Source: Alphaproteobacteria bacterium (lineage in GTDB: Bacteria > Pseudomonadota > Alphaproteobacteria > Rhizobiales > CAJQND01). From it: a stretch of DNA of 58,543 bases. The DNA lies in the NCBI GenBank assembly GCA_024227565.1, contig JAAEUE010000199.1, forward strand, positions 1 to 58,543, in the 5' to 3' direction. Positions 47,748 to 58,134 of this stretch are shown piece by piece. Position numbers and translations under genes: made by a program. The notes under the pieces are model-generated. The model had not been told where the DNA came from and did no database searches. It saw only the letters and a list, made by a program, of their open reading frames with translations. How positions within the stretch are numbered: position 1 is the first letter of the stretch; every line of letters begins with the position of its first letter.

Positions 47748-50245
47748 TACAACCCGCCGGTGCCCGTCGTCAGGCCGCCGTCGCGGGCTGAACTGTCGAC
47801 CTGGCTCACCCCTGAAGGCACGAAACCAGGATCGCCCCCAATCACCACCGTGTTGTCCTCAGCGGGCTCTTCACCCGGCTTGAACGCTTCCAGAATGGTG
47901 GTCTCCGCCCCATAGGGCGCCCGCTGGCCGCTCTTGGGGTTGATGGGGATCAATTGGATGCCGCGGGGCACTCGGAACGGGGTGTGCGGCTGGCCGCGCA
48001 GGGCAAGTTTCATGAAATCGGCGAAGATTGGGGCTGCGAGCCCGCCGCCGCTGGCCGCCCTGCCCATGGGGCGTGGGTTGTCGTAGCCAATGTATACGCC
48101 CACAGCCAAATCCGGCGAAAAGCCCACGAACCAGGCATCTTTCTCGTCGTTCGTGGTGCCGGTCTTGCCGGCAATCGGAACATCGAAGTCCTTGAACGCC
48201 TTGCGGGCCGTGCCGCGCTGCACCACACCTTCCAGCATGGAGGTGATTTGATAGGCGGTGTAGGGATTGATCACGGCGCGTCGAGCGTCAACCAGCTCAG
48301 GCTCGGCCTGACCTTCCCACTTTTTGGCCTTGCAGGCCGAACAGTCGCGCGCGTCATGGCGGAACACGGTGCGGCCATGGCGGTCCTGCACCCGGTCCAC
48401 CAGAGACGGCGTGATGCGCTTGCCGCCATTGACGAACATTGCGAATGCAGACGTCATGCGTAAAAGCGTGGTTTCACCAGCGCCAAGCGACATGGAGAGC
48501 ACCGGCAGCAAGTTGTCGTAGACGCCAAAGTCGCGGGCATAATTCACGACCTTCTTCATGCCCATGTCGTGGGCCAGGCGCACGGTCATCACGTTCCGCG
48601 ACAGCTCAATGCCGCGCCGCAGGGTTGAAGGGCCGTAGAATTTCTTTGAGTAGTTCTTTGGTTTCCACACCTCACCGTTGGACTGGCGGATCTCAAACGG
48701 CGCGTCCAGCACCACAGACGCCGGCGTGTACCCATTGTCGAGAGCGGCAGCGTAAACAAACGGCTTGAACGAGGAGCCCGGCTGACGCTTTGCCTGCACG
48801 GCCCGGTTAAATTGGCTCCTGGCATAGGAGAAGCCGCCTGAGAGGGCCAGCACGCGGCCTGTGTGCGGATCTAGCGCCACAAGGCCACCTTCAGCCTCGG
48901 GCACCTGAACAAGATGGTGCAAGCCTTCTTCGCGTGACGGGGCTGTGTAGACAACATCACCGGGCGAAAGCACTTGATCAACCGTGGTGATGACCTCGCC
49001 GAGTTTGAACTTGCCATTTTTTCCCGGAATGTGCTCGCGGGCCCAGGTCATGTATTTGACCGGCAGCAAAGCGGTTTCCCGTTTGGTGTCCAGCTTTCCT
49101 GATTTCAGGCTCGCCGGCTGCAGGCCGATCTTGGCCTGTTCAGGGGTGACCTCCAGAACAACAGCCAAACGCCAGGGCCGCAAATCATCGTAGGCTTTGA
49201 TTTTGCTCAGTGCCTCGCCCCATTCGCCCTCTTGCAGATTCAGCTTGGCCAAAGCGCCGCGCCAGCCGCGTTCGCGGTCAAACTTCATCAGGCCGCGCTG
49301 CAGGGCCTGGCGGGCAAAGATCTGCAATTTCAGATCCAGCGTCGTGCGCACCGACAAGCCGCCTTCGCGCAGGCGCTTGCGGCCATAGGCCTTTTCCAGA
49401 TCGCGGCGCACCTCTTCGGCAAAGGCTTCCGCGCCAATCTCCGAGGCGAACAGCTGAACACCATAGGGGCGCGGGTTCACCACCAGCGGTTTTTTGCGCG
49501 TGGCCTCCAGCTCTTCTGCGGTGATGTAGCCATTCTCATGCATCTGCGCCAGAACCCAGTTGCGCCGCTCAGTGGCGCGTTCTGTTTGGCGGAACGGATG
49601 ATAATTGCTAGGCCCTTTCGGCAACGCCGCCAGGTAGGCCATTTCTTCAAGCTGAAGGTCCTTCAGGGACTTGCCGAAATAGTTCAGGCTTGCCGCCGCC
49701 ACCCCGTAAGAGCCGAGCCCCAGAAAGATCTCGTTGAGATAAAGCTCCAGAATCTGCTCTTTGGAAAAGGCCTGCTCAATGCGCTGAGCCAGCAAGGCCT
49801 CTTTAAGCTTGCGTTCGAATTTCCGGTCGCTTGAGAGAAAGAAGTTTTTGGCCACCTGCTGGGTAATCGTCGAGGCCCCGCCCAGGCGGCGATTTTCGCC
49901 TCTCAGCTTGCTCTGGCCATAGCGGATGACCGCCGCCACAATGCCCTGCCAGTCAATGCCGGCGTGGGTGAAGAAGGTTTTGTCTTCAGCAGAGATGAAC
50001 GCATGAATAAGCCGCTTGGGCAAAACGCTCGCCGGCATATAGAGCCGGCGCTGCTCGGCATATTCGGCCAGCAATGAGCCATCGCCCGCGTGGACCCGTG
50101 TCATGACCGGGGGCTCATATGATGTCAGGGTTTCCAGCGTGGGCAAGTCTTCCGACTTGTCGTAAATCACATAGCCCACGGCCAGCGCGCCAGCGCAGAA
50201 CACCAGAAAACCTGCTGTAAACAACAACCCCAGTAACCGGATCAT
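47744..50245 (-). CDS. mrcA: Penicillin-binding protein 1A
   Basis: 833-residue class A PBP: short cytosolic start and membrane helix (LLGLLFTAGFLVFCAGALAVGYVIY), glycosyltransferase domain (SAEDKTFFTHAGIDWQGI, GGASTITQQVAKNFFL, KEQILELYLNEIFLG), then the transpeptidase with SxxK in RQPGSSFKPFVYAAAL, SxN region LSRNVMTVRLA and KTGT in AGKTGTTNDEKDAWFVG. It polymerises and crosslinks peptidoglycan. The stop codon lies within the palindromic element. The amidase gene is upstream on the same strand. Confidence 0.96.
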   Translation of the reverse strand: MIRLLGLLFTAGFLVFCAGALAVGYVIYDKSEDLPTLETLTSYEPPVMTRVHAGDGSLLAEYAEQRRLYMPASVLPKRLIHAFISAEDKTFFTHAGIDWQGIVAAVIRYGQSKLRGENRRLGGASTITQQVAKNFFLSSDRKFERKLKEALLAQRIEQAFSKEQILELYLNEIFLGLGSYGVAAASLNYFGKSLKDLQLEEMAYLAALPKGPSNYHPFRQTERATERRNWVLAQMHENGYITAEELEATRKKPLVVNPRPYGVQLFASEIGAEAFAEEVRRDLEKAYGRKRLREGGLSVRTTLDLKLQIFARQALQRGLMKFDRERGWRGALAKLNLQEGEWGEALSKIKAYDDLRPWRLAVVLEVTPEQAKIGLQPASLKSGKLDTKRETALLPVKYMTWAREHIPGKNGKFKLGEVITTVDQVLSPGDVVYTAPSREEGLHHLVQVPEAEGGLVALDPHTGRVLALSGGFSYARSQFNRAVQAKRQPGSSFKPFVYAAALDNGYTPASVVLDAPFEIRQSNGEVWKPKNYSKKFYGPSTLRRGIELSRNVMTVRLAHDMGMKKVVNYARDFGVYDNLLPVLSMSLGAGETTLLRMTSAFAMFVNGGKRITPSLVDRVQDRHGRTVFRHDARDCSACKAKKWEGQAEPELVDARRAVINPYTAYQITSMLEGVVQRGTARKAFKDFDVPIAGKTGTTNDEKDAWFVGFSPDLAVGVYIGYDNPRPMGRAASGGGLAAPIFADFMKLALRGQPHTPFRVPRGIQLIPINPKSGQRAPYGAETTILEAFKPGEEPAEDNTVVIGGDPGFVPSGVSQVDSSARDGGLTTGTGGLY

Positions 50246-50448
50246 GCAAACTCAACCTATGTGGTGTTCTGCTCAGCAGAACTTGCTTCAACCGTCAGCC
50301 GTCAATACGCCTAATCCGCCTCGCCCCCTACCTACACGGCGCGTGCACCTGCTGGCAACCGGTCTCGGCAAAGCCGCAACAGGTTTGTCAAATGAGCAAG
50401 GGATGGCGCATGCGGTAACTTGTGATTGTGGCGAGAAAGAGCGCAAAA

Positions 50449-51849
50449 TCAGTTTCTTTGAGCCAAATTTGTCGAAAAATACCGGTCGACCGATGTCTTG
50501 ATCGCCTTGGCAACTTTGCCGCGCCACTTCTTGGAGCGCAGGTTCTTTTCGTCATGGCGATTCGACAGATAACCCAGTTCAATCAGGATGGACGGGACAT
50601 CCGGCGCGGTGAGCACAGCGAAGCCGGCTTGCCTGTGCGATCTCTTGCGCACGCGGGTAACGGTTCTGACGCGCCGCAGCAGTTCCTTGGCAAAGCTCAC
50701 AGAATGATTCTTGGTTTCACGCTGGGCAAGGTCGATCAAGATGCCCTTCACCGCCGTGCTTTCCTTTTTCAGCGCAACGCCGGCAATCAGGTCAGCCCGG
50801 TTTTCCTTGCTCGCCAAAGCGGCCGCTTCTTTGTCGGAGGCTTTTTCGGAAAGCGTGTAGACGGTGGCGCCGCGGGCCTGGCCCCGGCGAATGGAATCGG
50901 CATGAATGGAGATGAAGAGATCGGCGTTTTTGTGTCGGGCGATGCGGACCCGGTCACGCAACCGGATGAATTTGTCGGAATCGCGCGTCATATAAACTCT
51001 GTAGCGCCCGGATTTCACCAGCGCGTCGCGCAACGACCGCGAAAATGCTAAGGTTACGCTCTTTTCAGCAGTTCCGCGCTTGCCCAGCGCCCCGGGATCC
51101 ACCCCGCCATGGCCGGGATCAATGATAATGACCGCTTTGCCGGGTCTCTTTTTCTTGGGCTTTGGTTTTGTGGGCTGCAGTGTTGAATTTGTCGGCCGCG
51201 GCGGCGTGACCACGGCGATTTTCGGCTTGGGCTTCGGTTTCACACGCGGCTTCACCGGCACCCTGATTGGCTCATCGGGTGCATTGACCATACGCTGCAA
51301 CAGGGCTGTAATTTCTTCGGTTCGGCTGTTGGCAGGTTTCTGTTTCTTGACCTCTTTTTGGCGATTTTGCGCAAAGGTCGCCATATCCGTCCGCGCCAGG
51401 TCAATCACCAGACGGGCCGGCTGATCGTTGCGCGCATCGATCACAAATGACTTGGACACCAACACCGGCGCGGACACATCAAGCACGATGCGTGACTTGC
51501 CTTCCCCAAACTGGCCATAGCGATAGGCCTTCACCAGGCCTTGGCCTTTGCGGCCAAGACCAGGGGGGAAATTGAAGTCAACTTCCGGCAGGTCAACAAT
51601 CACGCGGAATGGGTTGGACAGAACTTTCACTGTGTAATCAACAGATTGGGAGAAGTCGGTGACAAAACGAGTGCGCGTTTCGTTGCCTCCAAGCCGGGCC
51701 GCCACAGCGCTCACCTGCTTGCCTGCCGCGGCAGCAGGAACAGCTTTGCCGGCCGCTAGGGCGAACAACGCTAGCAGCATCGCACACAGCCCTGCAGCAA
51801 GCAGTGAGGGTCTGCGCAATCTAGTCTCAAGGGCGCTCATGGGTGCCAT
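50449..51849 (-). CDS. amiC: N-acetylmuramoyl-L-alanine amidase, AMIN + Amidase_3
   Basis: About 466 residues. Signal peptide (SLLAAGLCAMLLALFALAAG), an AMIN domain (about 60-165, TRFVTDFSQSVDYTVKVLSNPFRVIVDLPEVDF), a Pro/Lys-rich linker with KPRVKPKPKPK, and the zinc amidase domain with IIIDPGHGGVDPGALG, EKSVTLAFSR and FISIHADS. It cleaves the amide bond between MurNAc and the stem peptide at division. I chose the ATG at 51849; an ATG at 51840 is equally possible and the frame is open to 52017. The product family is sure; the exact amiA/B/C name is by architecture. Confidence 0.9.
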   Translation of the reverse strand: MAPMSALETRLRRPSLLAAGLCAMLLALFALAAGKAVPAAAAGKQVSAVAARLGGNETRTRFVTDFSQSVDYTVKVLSNPFRVIVDLPEVDFNFPPGLGRKGQGLVKAYRYGQFGEGKSRIVLDVSAPVLVSKSFVIDARNDQPARLVIDLARTDMATFAQNRQKEVKKQKPANSRTEEITALLQRMVNAPDEPIRVPVKPRVKPKPKPKIAVVTPPRPTNSTLQPTKPKPKKKRPGKAVIIIDPGHGGVDPGALGKRGTAEKSVTLAFSRSLRDALVKSGRYRVYMTRDSDKFIRLRDRVRIARHKNADLFISIHADSIRRGQARGATVYTLSEKASDKEAAALASKENRADLIAGVALKKESTAVKGILIDLAQRETKNHSVSFAKELLRRVRTVTRVRKRSHRQAGFAVLTAPDVPSILIELGYLSNRHDEKNLRSKKWRGKVAKAIKTSVDRYFSTNLAQRN

Positions 51850-52621
51850 AGCCGTTTTGTCCGCAGTCCATATAGGTTCAGGCAAAAGAGATTCGCTATT
51901 CAGCCGGTTCGCGGACCCTAACCAGCGGTGGTTAATTGAATCTTTACCAGAATTAACAGGCCGCGCCCCAATCGCCCCTTTGTGCCCCGCATTGAGATGA
52001 TTTTGCCCTTCACTCATTTGCGCGCTTGCAAACCAGCCAAACTGGACTTAGACACTATAACGTAACCGTTTTGGCATGCGACGGTGCCAGGGAACGGCGA
52101 CTTCCTGCGAAACACTGGCTAGAGGTGACCGCAGGGTATGACAGCGACGTTCCCTATATGAGTGTCCGGTTGAGGCCCACGCATAAATAAGCCGTGATCT
52201 TGACCTGCTGCCGAAAAAAGATTTTGGGCGCTGACGAGATGCGCCGGCCATGTTGGACGGCAATCCCAAGCGCCAAAGGTACCACCTGCTAAAATCTGCA
52301 GGTCCGAACCAAGAGTGGGGCACACGTTGAAGGATCAACGAGGCTGCCCGGCTCTTTCATGTAACGGTCTTGAACAGTGATTTGAGACTTGAGGTAAATG
52401 ATGGACGCGTGGTTGGCATCACCCCTGGAGTTATCGCACCCTGCAAGGGCGTGTGAGGGGCGTGGCTTGCCGAAAACGTCAGGCCCACCGGGCCATAGAG
52501 TTTCCCCAGATGGGAACACCACGCTCCACACTATTCGCGCACCCCACCCTGAAACACCAACCGGCAGTTCTGAACCGCCGCCAGGCGCTTTTGTGGCGCG
52601 GTGCGCTGGAGATTCCAGCTT
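51850..52621. other. rne: Long intergenic/leader region between amiC and rne
   Basis: About 770 bases with divergent promoters for amiC and rne. I see no conserved gene. It holds several small hairpins, for example around 52291-52304 (CTGCTAAAATCTGCAG), and a TATAAC-type -10 near 52058. A long rne 5' leader is compatible with RNase E autoregulation known in E. coli. No sequence similarity can be tested here. Confidence 0.4.
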
Positions 52622-55606
52622 ATGGCTAAGAAGATACTTATCGACGCGGCACACCCAGAAGAAACACGCGTCGTGGTTATGCGCGGCAACAAGGTCGAGG
52701 ATTTCGACTTTGAATCCGCTGCACACAAACAACTCCGGGGCAATATCTACCTAGCGAAGGTTACGCGGGTCGAGCCCTCCCTCCAGGCAGCATTTGTTGA
52801 TTATGGCGGAAACCGGCACGGTTTCCTGGCGTTCAGTGAAATTCACCCTGACTACTACCAGATCCCCCTGGCCGACCGTCAGGCGTTGCTGGAAGAAGAG
52901 CAGGAAGACCAGAAAAGGTCCTCCGACGACGATGATGACGATGAGCCGCTAAGCGCCAGTGCTGCCGATGTGCCGGAAGATCCGAGCAACGGCGAAAGCA
53001 CCGATGCAAGCGACGATGACGACGCGGACGACGATGATGATGAGGCCGCCGGCGACGTTGAAGCTGCCGCGGACGATGAACCCGAAGCTGCAGCTGAGCC
53101 TGAGGAGGCCGCTGAAGACGAGGCTGAGGATGAGGGTGGCTCGGACGATGATCCGGACGATCCCAAAATCGCCCTCCTGGAGGTTGAAGACCCTGAAGAT
53201 GAGTTCGTAGCCTCAGACGAAATTGCTGATGGCAGCGACGACAAAGAGCCAGAAGAGGCCTCCGGCGAGACCGAAGAGGCATCTGAAGCTGCATCTGAAG
53301 CCAAATCTGAAGCCAAGTCCGATGATGAAGAGGGCGCGGCTGCGAAAGAGGAAAAGCCCAAGTCCCGCTCAAGAGGCAGGTCCGGTGGCCGGTCGCGGCG
53401 TTCGCGCAAGCCGAAGGTTGAGGCTGACGACGACGACAACGATGATAACGGCAATGGCGAAGGTGTAGAATCGGTCGGTGCGGAAGACGCGCTGGAAGAG
53501 GTTCCCCAACGCCGGCGCAAACGGCGCCGCGAATACAAGATCCAAGAGGTCATCAAGCGGCGCCAGATCATCCTGGTGCAGGTGGTCAAGGAAGAGCGCG
53601 GCAACAAAGGCGCGGCGCTCACCACATACCTGTCGCTGGCCGGCCGTTATTGCGTGCTGATGCCGAACACCTCTCGGGGCGGCGGCATTTCGCGCAAAAT
53701 CACCGATGCACAAGACCGCAAACGGCTGAAGGAAGTGGCCACCGGTTTGGATATCGCCGCAGGCATGGGCCTGATCGTGCGCACCGCCGGCGCCAACCGC
53801 ACCAAGCCTGAGATCAAGCGGGACTTCGACTATTTGCTTCGGCTTTGGGAGAACGTGCGCGACCTCACGCTGCAATCGAACGCGCCCTGCCTGGTCTATG
53901 AGGAAGGCAGCCTGATCAAGCGTTCCATCCGCGACCTTTATGACAAAGACGTGGACAGCATCGAGGTTGAAGGCGAAGGCGCCTACCGCGAAGCCAAAGA
54001 CCTGATGAAGATGCTGATGCCGAGCCACGCCAAGAACGTGCGGGCCCACAAAGACGCAAGGCCCCTGCTCTCGCGCCATCAGATCGAAACCCAGCTCGAT
54101 GCGCTCTATTCACCCCAGGTCACCCTGCCCTCGGGCGGCTACATCGTGATCAACCAGACCGAGGCTCTGGTGGCGATCGATGTGAACTCGGGCAAGTCCA
54201 CCCGCGAGCACAATATTGAGAACACCGCGCTGCGGACAAACTCGGAGGCGGCCGAAGAGGTTGCCCGCCAGATGCGCCTGCGCGACTTGGCCGGTTTGAT
54301 CGTGATCGACTTCATCGACATGGAAGAGCGCCGCAACAACCGGACGGTTGAGCGCAAGCTCAAAGACGCGCTGAAGAACGACCGGGCCCGCATCCAAGTT
54401 GGCCGGATCAGCCATTTCGGCCTTTTGGAGATGTCTCGCCAGCGCATGCGCACCGGCGTGCTCGAAGGCTCAACCCTGGTGTGCCCCCATTGTGAGGGCC
54501 AAGGCTTCATCCGTTCGGTTGAAAGCTGCTCCCTTTCAGTGCTGCGCGGGGCTGAAGACCATCTCATGGGCCGGCGCAACCCGGAAAGCATCGTGGTGAA
54601 CTGCGAGCCCTCCGTTGCCGCATATATCCTGAACCAGAAGCGCGATCACTTGCATGCGCTGGAAGCTGCGTTCTCGGTTGTGGTGTTTGTGGAGCCTGGC
54701 AGCGACTTCAGGGGATCTGACTTCAAGATCACCAAGACCGAAGGGCCAACCCGGCGCCCAAGCGATGCGGTTTCGCCGCTCAGTCTGAGCAAGGCCTATG
54801 AGGATGCCGACGACGACACGGATGTTGCCGAGGCCGTTGAGGCCGTTGCGGCAGACGAAGAGAGCGAGAACGACGAGGACAAGCCACGCCGGCGCAAACG
54901 CCGCCGTGGCAGGCGCGGTGGCCGAGGCGGTAAAAACCGTGACCGCCAGGAAGAAGGCGGCGAAGCACAGACCGAAGCCAGCAGCGATGACGCGGGCGAA
55001 GCTGCAGAAGCTGATGGCGAAGCACGCAGCGACGACGAAGACGGCGGCCGCAAACGCGGCCGGCGCCGGCGTTCGCGCGGCGGTGCCAACCGCAAGCCAC
55101 GCGAAGAGCGCGAGCCCCAAGCACAGGCCGAGCCTGAAGACAGCGCCGGTCCCATAGCTGGGTCCGAGGAAGACGGTGTGGATCCTTGGGACACAACACC
55201 GCAGAAGGAAAAACCGGCCGCAAAAGCCGCTGCAGCGCCTGAAGAGGCCGTAGTGGCTGAGGCGGAGCCTGTTGCTGAGGCTGAGCCTGTTGCTGAGGAA
55301 AAACCAAAGCCCAAACGCCGCTCACGCAAGAAGGCCGAGCCTGCGCCAACCGAGGCTGAACCAGAGGCCGCTGAGGTTGCCGCAGAACCTGAAAAAAAGG
55401 CTGAAAAGCCCAAGAAGGCCCCTGCAAAACGCCGGAGCCGGAAGAAGGCTGCAGAACCTGAAGCGGAAGCCGAAGCTGCACCGGACGCCCCGGCCTCAGG
55501 CAATGGCGCCGCCGACAGCAAGGCTGAGCCGGAGCCGGTTGTGGCCGAAGCAGCGCCGGAAGACCCCGACCGCCCCAAACGGAGCGGCTGGTGGAACAAG
55601 CGCTAG
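52622..55606 (+). CDS. rne: Ribonuclease E
   Basis: 994 residues. MAKKILIDAAHPEETRVVVM opens the catalytic half. The S1 domain is split by an acidic Asp/Glu/Ser/Ala-rich insert of roughly 200 residues (about 85-290) ending at RRRKRRREYKIQEV. The RNase H-like and DNase I-like parts follow with catalytic Asp residues in LVAIDVNSGKSTREHN and LAGLIVIDFIDMEERRN. The zinc link is LVCPHCEGQG. The C-terminal ~300 residues are a disordered Arg/Glu/Ala-rich scaffold for the degradosome, with repeated EPVAEAEPVAE. An S1 insert is typical of alphaproteobacterial RNase E. ATG at 52622 is the family start with TGGAG upstream. Confidence 0.95.
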   Translation: MAKKILIDAAHPEETRVVVMRGNKVEDFDFESAAHKQLRGNIYLAKVTRVEPSLQAAFVDYGGNRHGFLAFSEIHPDYYQIPLADRQALLEEEQEDQKRSSDDDDDDEPLSASAADVPEDPSNGESTDASDDDDADDDDDEAAGDVEAAADDEPEAAAEPEEAAEDEAEDEGGSDDDPDDPKIALLEVEDPEDEFVASDEIADGSDDKEPEEASGETEEASEAASEAKSEAKSDDEEGAAAKEEKPKSRSRGRSGGRSRRSRKPKVEADDDDNDDNGNGEGVESVGAEDALEEVPQRRRKRRREYKIQEVIKRRQIILVQVVKEERGNKGAALTTYLSLAGRYCVLMPNTSRGGGISRKITDAQDRKRLKEVATGLDIAAGMGLIVRTAGANRTKPEIKRDFDYLLRLWENVRDLTLQSNAPCLVYEEGSLIKRSIRDLYDKDVDSIEVEGEGAYREAKDLMKMLMPSHAKNVRAHKDARPLLSRHQIETQLDALYSPQVTLPSGGYIVINQTEALVAIDVNSGKSTREHNIENTALRTNSEAAEEVARQMRLRDLAGLIVIDFIDMEERRNNRTVERKLKDALKNDRARIQVGRISHFGLLEMSRQRMRTGVLEGSTLVCPHCEGQGFIRSVESCSLSVLRGAEDHLMGRRNPESIVVNCEPSVAAYILNQKRDHLHALEAAFSVVVFVEPGSDFRGSDFKITKTEGPTRRPSDAVSPLSLSKAYEDADDDTDVAEAVEAVAADEESENDEDKPRRRKRRRGRRGGRGGKNRDRQEEGGEAQTEASSDDAGEAAEADGEARSDDEDGGRKRGRRRRSRGGANRKPREEREPQAQAEPEDSAGPIAGSEEDGVDPWDTTPQKEKPAAKAAAAPEEAVVAEAEPVAEAEPVAEEKPKPKRRSRKKAEPAPTEAEPEAAEVAAEPEKKAEKPKKAPAKRRSRKKAAEPEAEAEAAPDAPASGNGAADSKAEPEPVVAEAAPEDPDRPKRSGWWNKR

Positions 55607-55935
55607 AGCCCACCTCCCCGGATGCCCGCTTGTTCCGGGATGACGATTTGGGGGAACGGGAATGACGAAGACATGGGAGGAGGCGCACCCTCCTCCCCGC
55701 ATCCCTGTCCCCCTTCCCGCATCCCCGTCAACCATCCCGCATCCCCGTCAACCATCCCGCATCCCTGTCAACCATCCCGCATCCCTGTCAACCTTCCCGC
55801 ATCCCTGCGAAAGCAGGGATCCATTGAGGCCAACCACACGCTCAGATCTGTGGGCCCCTGCTTCCGCAGGGGCGCAGGAGAGAGAGCAGCCCACGTGGAA
55901 TCACTCCTACCCCGTCATGCCTGCGCAGGCAGGCC
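55607..55935. repeat. Extragenic palindrome cluster downstream of rne
   Basis: Several hairpins in a row: ATCCCTGC-GAAA-GCAGGGAT (55801-55820), CCCCTGC-TTCC-GCAGGGG (55855-55872), TGCCTGCGCAGGCA near 55917, and an imperfect CCCGGATGC...CCGGGATGAC near 55618-55646. Sequences of this kind (...CATCCCTGCGAAAGCAGGGATCC...) are dispersed extragenic repeats in alphaproteobacteria. Together with the tandem repeat they fill the 438-base gap before hemB. Confidence 0.65.
55699..55808 (+). repeat. 20-base tandem repeat, five and a half units
   Basis: Unit CGCATCCC(C/T)GTCAACC(A/T)TCC, at 55699, 55719, 55739, 55759 and 55779, with a partial sixth unit CGCATCCCTG at 55799 that runs straight into the palindrome ATCCCTGC-GAAA-GCAGGGAT. 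The first unit differs most (CCCCCTTCC). The units look like they expanded from one arm of the palindrome. Confidence 0.9.
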
Positions 55936-56011
55936 CCACAGAGCGCCCTGTGTGCATGCGGCTTTGCATCCGTTTTACCCAAGCGCATAATCGCGCTATG
56001 ATTTGTGCTGA

Positions 56012-57115
<1,104 letters not shown>

Positions 57116-57139
57116 TCGCAAAGATCAGCGCTCGCGCGG

Positions 57140-57560
57140 TCACCCCACGGCGATTGATTTGTTTGGATCGTAGAACGGCTTGGGCACGACCACTGCGGAA
57201 CGCGTTCCAAATTCGGTTTCAACCGTCACCGCCTGCCCCACTGCGGAAAAGTCTGTGGCCACCAGCACCAATGCAATGTTCTTGCTCAGCCGCGGCGAGT
57301 GGATGGCGGAGCTCACATACCCGATCTGCTTTCCGGCCTGGAAAACGGATCACCGGATGGTGTTCGATCCGTCCAACGGTGCGCCGTCTATCTCAAGCCC
57401 CGCCGACAACCGCGCAATCCCTTGATCACGGGCGCGGAGCAGCGGGGAATGTACATATGATTGTACACGGAAAAGCCGGTGGGGGGCCACTTCAGCGCGG
57501 CATCCGTATAGGGCGACTTTCGCACCTGGGTGCCAAAACTGAATTTGGTGCTTGGGGATA
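57140..57560 (-). pseudogene. GcvT/DmdA-family aminomethyltransferase remnant with internal deletion
   Basis: On the minus strand, 57549 to about 57441 reads TKFSFGTQVRKSPYTDAAL and then TGFSVYNHMYIPR, the N-terminus of GcvT/dimethylsulfoniopropionate-demethylase-like proteins. From about 57455 to 57140, in another frame, it reads ARDQGIARLSAGLEIDGAPL, an in-frame TGA (after SNTIR), and then QIGYVSSAIHSPRLSKNIAL to a stop at 57140. That is the C-terminal domain of the same family. About 250 central residues are missing, the frame shifts at the join, no good start codon precedes the N-terminal part, and there is a nonsense codon (probably TGG to TGA). It is clearly decayed and lies convergent to hemB. 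Confidence 0.75.
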
Positions 57561-57692
57561 CTCAGAGTGTTTCACCCCAGTCCTCACGTTCGATGAGCGA
57601 TGTCGCTTGTGGGTACATTATTGCTCCGTCTTTCCCGTTCAACGGCGAATACGGCGCTTCATGGCACGAAATCACCATTCTGAACGCGAAAA

Positions 57693-58118
57693 TCATCGGC
57701 CCATCGGAGTGGCCATCAAGAGCACCAGTCCGCCGATTAAAATCGCCAAAACGGTGGCAAGGGCAATAATGCCAATATCCCCTCCTACCCGCCAGTGAAA
57801 TATCTGCGATAGGGCCAGGCGAATGGGTACACAGCTTGCAATCGCAACGCCCATCGCTGCAGACACATACCGCAGCACATCGACAACTGGGCTCCCATAG
57901 TGTCGATTAAGACCAGTGCTGGGGTCCCTCCCGCCTCTCCAGAACGCCCACCACATTAGCGTTGCCCCAGCGATCGTAGGAACGATCCCAACAATTAGTA
58001 CAATGACAAACACCAAGTCCCAATATTCTCGCGCGTTCAACAGAATATGTAGGCTGGAACCGCCGGCAAACACCATCAAAGCCCCGCCAACGATCAGTCC
58101 CAGTAATCTCCATATCAT
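57693..58118 (-). CDS. Small polytopic membrane protein, unknown function
   Basis: About 141 residues from MIWRLLGLIVGGALMVFAGG, with four predicted helices (LLGLIVGGALMVFAG, LVFVIVLIVGIVPTIAGATLMWWAFW, YVSAAMGVAIASCVPIRLAL, IGIIALATVLAILIGGLVLLM). No family recognised. Start is uncertain: ATGs at 58130, 58136, 58142 and 58154 are in frame, but these overlap or adjoin a 39-base palindrome, so I take the one just outside it (58118). It uses ATA and TTA codons at its start that are rare in neighbours. Confidence 0.5.
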   Translation of the reverse strand: MIWRLLGLIVGGALMVFAGGSSLHILLNAREYWDLVFVIVLIVGIVPTIAGATLMWWAFWRGGRDPSTGLNRHYGSPVVDVLRYVSAAMGVAIASCVPIRLALSQIFHWRVGGDIGIIALATVLAILIGGLVLLMATPMGR

Positions 58119-58134
58119 GGGTATATGCATCCTC

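Noticed and set aside
51915..51962. CtrA box upstream of amiC
   Set aside because: TTAATTGAATCTTTA and the nearby TTTACCAGAATTAAC are each off the consensus in sequence or spacing.
52398..52754. 118-codon frame with GAGG before ATG in the rne leader
   Set aside because: It overlaps the start of rne in another frame, its composition is not protein-like, and the ribosome site is too close. Kept only as a remote upstream-ORF possibility.
55699..55808. CRISPR array
   Set aside because: The repeats are directly tandem with no spacers and there are no cas genes.
57154..57798. 214-codon plus-strand frame
   Set aside because: It is antisense to the GcvT/DmdA remnant and has no recognisable protein features.
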